Below are positions 59,765-64,000 of a stretch of DNA of 64,000 nucleotides, piece after piece. The stretch lies in assembly GCA_022792835.1 (NCBI GenBank), contig JAAWBT010000028.1, forward strand, positions 1 through 64,000, written 5' to 3'. A program made the translations under genes and the position numbers. Each line of letters starts with the position of its first letter. The stretch's first letter is position 1. Source of the stretch: Lachnospiraceae bacterium. GTDB lineage: Bacteria > Bacillota > Clostridia > Lachnospirales > Lachnospiraceae. The notes below the pieces were generated by a model. It did not search any database. It was not told the origin of the DNA and saw only the letters and a list, made by a program, of their open reading frames with translations.

Positions 59765-61123
59765 TTAATCCTCGAAAATGTCATTTAAATCATTGACGTT
59801 GGACGATCTAGTCACAACAATGACATTGTCATGGACCTTTATGCAGTCATTTCCGGTGGGAATGATAATATTCCCGTTCCGCACGATGGACACCACCAGG
59901 AAATGCTTTTTAAACCGAATATTTTTAAAAGGTTCTCCCAAATGCCTGCTGCCCTCTCTGGCAATGAATTCCAGCGCTTCGGCTTTTCCGTCGGCAATCC
60001 GGTGAAGCGTCTCCACATTGCAGCCGATCGTGTTTCTGAGGGCCCGCACATACCGGATAATCTGGGCAGAAGTCACATTTTTCGGACTTACCACTGAATC
60101 GACCCCCAGGGTTTTGATGATCCCCTCGTAATTCCCCCGGTTGATTTTGGCAATCACCTTGGGCACCTTCATATGACTGGCAAAGACCGCCGTCAAAAGA
60201 TTTTCCTCATCTTTCCCCGTCAAGGTCACCACGGCCCCTGCCGAGTTCACGTGCTCCTCCAGGAGAATCTCCTCATCTGTGCCGTCCCCGTGGATAATAA
60301 CACAATTTGGAAGCAGCTCGTCCAGCTCATGACACCGTTTCTTATTTTGCTCAATAATTTTGATCTTGATCCCCATCTGGCTCATGCCAAGGCCCAGATA
60401 ATAGGCAATACGGCCCCCGCCGACGAGAACAGCCGTCTTCACCTGTTTCTGATACTTTCCTTCGTATTTAAAGAAATCTGTTATGGCAGAAGGCTTTCCG
60501 GCAATATACATCAGATCTTCTTCCTGAGGCACAAAGGTTCCGTCGGGAATGATAACTTCCTCCCCCCGGACCGCCGTACAGAACAAAATCGGCAGCCGGA
60601 TGCCTCCCATCACATCCGCCAGGCGGCGGCCCACAATCTTGTCCCCCGCCTTTACCCGGAATGCAATCAGCTCCACCTTCCGGTTTGCAAACGTCTCTAC
60701 ATTGATGGCAGTGGGAAAACGAAGCACCCGCCCGATCTCGTTGGCAGCCTCCAGCTCCGGATTAATAATCATATTGAGGCCCAGCTCCTGTTTTAAGACC
60801 GACACCTCCCTGGCATACTCCGGATCCCGGATTCTGGCCACCGTATTTTTCGCCCCAAGCCGTTTGGCTGTCAGACAGCACAGCATGTTGACCTCGTCAC
60901 TGGGCGTGGTGGCAATGATCAGATCTGTCTCCCGCACATTGGCCTCCAAAAGAGCGCTGGTGGAAAGGCCGCTCCCCCTTAAACACATCACGTCCAGGCT
61001 GTCCCCGGCCCAGTCAATGGCCTCCTGTGACTTATCAATCACCGCCACATCATTGTCCTCGGCTGATAAATGTTTCGCCAGTGTATAGCCGACCTTGCCG
61101 ATTCCGACTATTATAATCTTCAT
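59765..61123 (-). CDS. trkA: Trk potassium uptake system NAD-binding protein TrkA
   Basis: Cytosolic gating subunit of 452 residues with two RCK units. Seen: first Rossmann motif IVGIGKVGYTLAKHL (about 4-18), first RCK_C (about 140-220, VKAGDKIVGRRLADV), second Rossmann-like VLVGGGRIAYYLGLGM (about 234-249) and a second RCK_C to the end. Own promoter at 61201-61229. First gene of a likely trkA-trkH-pth-mfd-prsA-like unit. Confidence 0.94.
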   Translation of the reverse strand: MKIIIVGIGKVGYTLAKHLSAEDNDVAVIDKSQEAIDWAGDSLDVMCLRGSGLSTSALLEANVRETDLIIATTPSDEVNMLCCLTAKRLGAKNTVARIRDPEYAREVSVLKQELGLNMIINPELEAANEIGRVLRFPTAINVETFANRKVELIAFRVKAGDKIVGRRLADVMGGIRLPILFCTAVRGEEVIIPDGTFVPQEEDLMYIAGKPSAITDFFKYEGKYQKQVKTAVLVGGGRIAYYLGLGMSQMGIKIKIIEQNKKRCHELDELLPNCVIIHGDGTDEEILLEEHVNSAGAVVTLTGKDEENLLTAVFASHMKVPKVIAKINRGNYEGIIKTLGVDSVVSPKNVTSAQIIRYVRALRNTIGCNVETLHRIADGKAEALEFIAREGSRHLGEPFKNIRFKKHFLVVSIVRNGNIIIPTGNDCIKVHDNVIVVTRSSNVNDLNDIFED

Positions 61124-61200
61124 AGTTTCCCCCTGATGCTTTTACCCGCAGGCAGTCTTTTGTCTGCCCTTGCAGGCAGGTCCGTTTGTACATAACCTTT

Positions 61201-61229
61201 ATTATAGCCCGCCCTTAAGGAAACTGCAA
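61201..61229 (-). promoter_or_regulatory. Sigma-A promoter of trkA
   Basis: Minus strand: -35 TTGCAG (61224-61229), 17-bp spacer, -10 TATAAT (61201-61206). The leader of about 75 nt contains overlapping GGCAG/CTGCC hairpins. Confidence 0.7.
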
Positions 61230-61279
61230 CTGTTTCTCCCCTCCAAAGCCATGCAATTTCTTCATTTTCCATTTTCTTC

Positions 61280-61308
61280 TTGACAGTTTCCCGGGAACTA
61301 TCTACAAT
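61280..61308 (+). promoter_or_regulatory. Sigma-A promoter of the GNAT gene at 61423-62019
   Basis: -35 TTGACA (61280-61285), 17-bp spacer, -10 TACAAT (61303-61308). The spacer contains the perfect palindrome TTCCCGGGAA (61288-61297), a possible operator. Confidence 0.75.
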
Positions 61309-61422
61309 GAAACTACATATCCGGGCGCACATCTGAACCATTCGGCCGCTGATTCCCCAATATGAAAAATCTAAATTTTGGTGGAAATCGCACACGAGAA
61401 AGAACTGGAGAAGGAACTGACG

Positions 61423-62019
61423 ATGGAAAAAAACACAATCCGGGTCGCAGCGCCAGGCGACGCCAAAGCGCTCCTTGAAATCTACGCTCCTTATGTGACA
61501 GATACAGCCATTACCTTTGAATACAATGTGCCCTCTGTCAGTGAATTTGAGAGGCGGATCTGCCATACCCTGGAAAAATATCCCTATCTGGCCGCTGAGC
61601 AAAACGGGGAACTGGTTGGATATGCCTACGCAGGCGTTTTTAACAAACGGGCCGCCGCCAGCTGGGCTGTGGAAACCAGCCTTTACGTGAGGAGAGATTG
61701 CAAAAAACAAGGCATCGGAAAGAAACTGTACCTGGCGCTGGAACAGGCTCTCTCCCTCCAGCATGTCATCAACTTAAACGCCTGCATCGCCTGTCCGGAA
61801 GCAGAGGATCCATATCTGACAAAGAACAGTATTCAGTTCCATGAACATTTCGGATACCGCTTCGTCGGCGAATTCCACCGGTGCGGCTACAAATTTTCCC
61901 GCTGGTACAACCTGGTATGGATGGAAAAACACCTGCAAAGCCATCCGGAACATCCCCTCCCGCTGAAATCCTTTGACGAAGTCCGTAAAGAGCTCGCCGC
62001 ACTCTATGGAATCGTCTGA
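61423..62019 (+). CDS. GNAT-family N-acetyltransferase (phosphinothricin acetyltransferase-like)
   Basis: A 198-residue acetyltransferase. Seen: IRVAAPGDAKALLEIYAPYVTDTAITFEY, the family-typical substrate region, AYAGVFNKRAAASWAVETSLYVRRDCKKQGIGKKLYLALE with acetyl-CoA motif RxxxxQGIG (about 90-105), and NSIQFHEHFGYRFVGEFHRCGYKF at the C terminus, all as in the PAT/MnaT branch that acetylates amino-acid-like amines. Start is the ATG at 61423 after AAGGAA. Confidence 0.9.
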   Translation: MEKNTIRVAAPGDAKALLEIYAPYVTDTAITFEYNVPSVSEFERRICHTLEKYPYLAAEQNGELVGYAYAGVFNKRAAASWAVETSLYVRRDCKKQGIGKKLYLALEQALSLQHVINLNACIACPEAEDPYLTKNSIQFHEHFGYRFVGEFHRCGYKFSRWYNLVWMEKHLQSHPEHPLPLKSFDEVRKELAALYGIV

Positions 62020-62062
62020 CTGGAGAGACATCAAGGAACATAACAAACTTAAATAAAAACTA

Positions 62063-62091
62063 TTGACACATCCATACAATGATGTTATAGT
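62063..62091 (+). promoter_or_regulatory. Sigma-A promoter of the T-box/trpB unit
   Basis: -35 TTGACA (62063-62068), 17-bp spacer, -10 TATAGT (62086-62091). Confidence 0.85.
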
Positions 62092-62097
62092 GTACGA

Positions 62098-62405
62098 AAG
62101 TTCAATACTTCAAACCGTTGAAGCGGAGATAACGGCAATGATGCCTTTACAGAGAGCCTGCGATGGTGAAAATCAGGCAAGAAACAAGTTGTCAAATGGA
62201 CCGCTGAGGGCGCAGTCAAATGTGATTTTTCACAGAGTATTCTGCGACGCTGCAGGCAAGCGTATCAATGCCGGGGATATGTTGGTATCCTGCTAAGTGC
62301 ACGGGTCGTACCGTGAATCAAGGTGGCACCGCGGATAGTGTCGTTACTGTATCAGTACCTATTCGTCCTTGACAGAATGTTTATTTCTGTTGAGGACGTT
62401 TTTTT
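62098..62405 (+). promoter_or_regulatory. T-box riboswitch, tryptophan-specific
   Basis: tRNA-sensing leader. Seen: the stem I AGAGAGCC element (near 62151), a specifier TGG followed by A (62197-62199) in the expected ATGGACC context, the conserved T-box AGGTGGCACCGCGG (62321-62334) and a terminator CGTCCTT...GAGGACG with seven T (62364-62405). Known: uncharged tRNA-Trp pairs with the specifier and T-box to form the antiterminator. It therefore turns on trpB2 when charged tRNA-Trp is scarce. Confidence 0.92.
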
Positions 62406-62488
62406 ATGCGCAGACCCGCGCAGAGGAAACTCCTTCAACAGAGAAACCGCAGCCAAATAACCCATCATAACCACAGGAGGTAAGCCCA

Positions 62489-63862
62489 ATGACAACTCAG
62501 AAAATCCCTTACAAAATATACCTGAACGAGAACGAGATGCCAAAGGCATGGTATAACCTGCGGGCCGACATGAAACAGAAACCGGCCCCGCTTTTACATC
62601 CCCACACTCACCAACCCATGAAAGCAGAAGAGCTTGCTGGCGTTTTCTGCGAAGAACTGGTCGCGCAGGAATTGGATGATGCCACTCCCTTCTTTGAGAT
62701 CCCGGAGGACATCCGCAATTTCTATAAGATGTACCGTCCGTCTCCCCTGGTCCGCGCCTATTGTCTGGAAGAAAAGCTCGACACACCTGCCAAGATCTAT
62801 TACAAATTTGAAGGCAACAACACAAGCGGCAGCCACAAGCTGAATTCCGCCATTGCCCAGGCATACTATGCTAAAAAGCAGGGCCTCAAAGGCGTGACCA
62901 CCGAAACAGGAGCCGGACAGTGGGGGACCGCCCTTTCCATGGCATGCTCTTACTTCGGCCTTGACTGCAAGGTCTATATGGTTAAATGCTCCTATGAGCA
63001 AAAGCCCTTCCGCCGTGAGGTGATGCGTACCTATGGCGCATCGGTAACACCTTCCCCCTCCACGGAAACTGAGGTGGGAAAAAAGATCCTTGCCGACCAT
63101 CCGAATACCACAGGCAGCCTTGGCTGCGCCATTTCCGAAGCAGTGGAAAAAGCAGTATCAAGCAATGGTTACCGCTATGTGCTGGGCAGCGTGCTCAACC
63201 AGGTGCTTCTCCATCAATCCGTCATCGGCCTGGAGACAAAAGCCGCTCTGGATAAATATGACATTAACCCCGATATCATCATCGGTTGTGCCGGAGGCGG
63301 CTCCAACTTAGGCGGCCTGATCGCACCGTTTATGGGGGAAAAGCTTCGCGGCGAAGCAGACTACCGCATCATCGCCGTGGAACCTGCATCCTGCCCCAGC
63401 TTTACCAGAGGCGCGTATGCCTACGACTTCTGTGACACAGGGATGGTCTGCCCCCTTTCCAAGATGTATACCCTGGGCAGCGGCTTTATCCCCTCCGCCA
63501 ATCACTCAGGCGGGCTCCGTTACCACGGCATGAGCTCCACCCTGTCTGAACTGTATCATCAGGGAATGATGGAAGCAATCAGTGTGAAACAGACTGAGGT
63601 ATTTGAGGCGGCAGAATACTTCGCAAGAATCGAAGGCATCCTGCCGGCGCCGGAGAGCTCCCATGCAATCCGCGCCGCCATTGACGAGGCAAACAGGTGC
63701 AAAGAAACTGGTGAGGAGAAGACCATCGTCTTTGGTCTCACCGGTACGGGCTACTTCGACATGGTGGCTTATGAAAAATTCCACGACGGCAAAATGAGCG
63801 ATTATATTCCCACCGATGAAGAGCTTGCCATTTATCGCAGCAAACTTCCCAAAATTCAATAG
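62489..63862 (+). CDS. trpB: Tryptophan synthase beta chain, TrpB2 type
   Basis: PLP enzyme of 457 residues that makes tryptophan from indole and serine. Seen: the long TrpB2-type N terminus (YKIYLNENEMPKAWYNL), RPSPLVRAYCLEE, the PLP lysine in GSHKLNSA (about 113-120), TETGAGQWGTALS and the phosphate-binding loop CAGGGSNLGG (about 270-279). The length is above the ~400 of classical TrpB1. No trpA or other trp gene follows: a terminator comes at once. Known: TrpB2 enzymes are often stand-alone and can rescue free indole. GGAGG precedes the ATG at 62489. Confidence 0.94.
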   Translation: MTTQKIPYKIYLNENEMPKAWYNLRADMKQKPAPLLHPHTHQPMKAEELAGVFCEELVAQELDDATPFFEIPEDIRNFYKMYRPSPLVRAYCLEEKLDTPAKIYYKFEGNNTSGSHKLNSAIAQAYYAKKQGLKGVTTETGAGQWGTALSMACSYFGLDCKVYMVKCSYEQKPFRREVMRTYGASVTPSPSTETEVGKKILADHPNTTGSLGCAISEAVEKAVSSNGYRYVLGSVLNQVLLHQSVIGLETKAALDKYDINPDIIIGCAGGGSNLGGLIAPFMGEKLRGEADYRIIAVEPASCPSFTRGAYAYDFCDTGMVCPLSKMYTLGSGFIPSANHSGGLRYHGMSSTLSELYHQGMMEAISVKQTEVFEAAEYFARIEGILPAPESSHAIRAAIDEANRCKETGEEKTIVFGLTGTGYFDMVAYEKFHDGKMSDYIPTDEELAIYRSKLPKIQ

Positions 63863-63873
63863 CACACAGTCAA

Positions 63874-63906
63874 ATCCCCGCAGCTTTCACTGCGGGGATA
63901 CTTTTT
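63874..63906. terminator. Terminator after trpB (shared with rsmA side)
   Basis: A perfect 10-bp stem ATCCCCGCAG/CTGCGGGGAT followed by CTTTTT on the plus strand, between convergent genes. Confidence 0.85.
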
Positions 63907-63911
63907 CACTC

Positions 63912-64000
63912 CTATATTCCGCCTGACAGCCAGTCCGCCAGCCGGGCGAACTGCTCCAGGTTAAGGGCCTCTCCCCGCACGGTGGGAGAAAGCCCCATTT
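63912..64000 (-). CDS. rsmA: 16S rRNA dimethyladenosine transferase RsmA (partial, C-terminal end only)
   Basis: The last 28 or so residues of a minus-strand gene are visible, ending at a TAG at 63912-63914. The translation GLSPTVRGEALNLEQFARLA followed by DWLSGGI matches the conserved C terminus of RsmA/KsgA (typical motif SPTxRGEALTLEQFARLA). RsmA dimethylates two adenines of helix 45 in 16S rRNA. The rest lies beyond the right edge. Confidence 0.8.
   Translation of the reverse strand, partial: MGLSPTVRGEALNLEQFARLADWLSGGI

Noticed and set aside
61120-61764. 214-codon minus-strand frame between trkA and the GNAT gene
   Set aside because: It overlaps the trkA promoter and most of the plus-strand GNAT gene, and has no family resemblance.

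Overview
The window reads as a chromosomal segment of a mid-GC, spore-forming Firmicute, most likely a gut Lachnospiraceae (class Clostridia). The main evidence is the block spoVT-mazG-hup-S4 protein-yabP-yabQ-divIC-spoIIE-tilS-hpt-ftsH, together with a Trp T-box, AGGAGG ribosome binding sites and sigma-A, sigma-E, sigma-G and Spo0A-type promoter sequences. Genus cannot be fixed from this segment alone. No rRNA, tRNA, insertion sequence, prophage or CRISPR array was seen. Most genes lie on the minus strand.

Layout. 1-8 kb: the 5' part of rpsB, a secreted SH3/3D-domain cell-wall lipoprotein with a WalR-like box, a TrmH-type rRNA methyltransferase, the KtrAB potassium system, apt and recJ. 8-16 kb: serine synthesis (serC-serA-DUF1015) and branched-chain amino acid synthesis (leuB-ilvD-ilvB). 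16.4-27.1 kb: a nine-gene accessory catabolic operon read leftward from 26.0 kb and faced by a divergent GntR/HutC repressor gene. It encodes an ABC importer, an enolase-superfamily enzyme, a predicted C-glycoside deglycosidase beta/alpha pair, a Gfo/Idh/MocA oxidoreductase, a DMT transporter and a second TIM-barrel enzyme. 27-31.6 kb: pncB, plsC, a NiaR-type niacin regulator and a FAD/Rieske oxidoreductase. 31.6-36.7 kb: a GH13 amylase, a divergent gap that holds an orphan terminator, and a chemoreceptor translationally coupled to an FMN-binding lipoprotein.

36.8-46.3 kb is the conserved division, sporulation and housekeeping string, interrupted only by a GntR gene. Here spoIIE has a 21-bp-spaced promoter with two Spo0A boxes, yabP has a sigma-E-like promoter and spoVT a sigma-G-like promoter. 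The yabQ reading frame runs on through almost all of divIC.

46.4-50 kb is the most unusual part. It is an AT-rich two-gene module made of a HEPN-like protein and an 879-residue protein that joins a KGGVGR-variant ParA/MinD-type NTPase to a second P-loop ATPase. It sits as cargo beside spoVT and is proposed to be an uncharacterised conflict or anti-phage system. 50-64 kb: a GNAT protein, a GH13 enzyme, a nucleoside-kinase-like P-loop protein, a PrsA-like foldase, mfd, pth, trkH, trkA, another GNAT protein, a tryptophan T-box controlling a TrpB2-type tryptophan synthase beta chain, and the 3' end of rsmA.

The two most interesting loci are the KGGVGR/HEPN module and the predicted C-glycoside operon with its matching TTACA/TGTAA operators.
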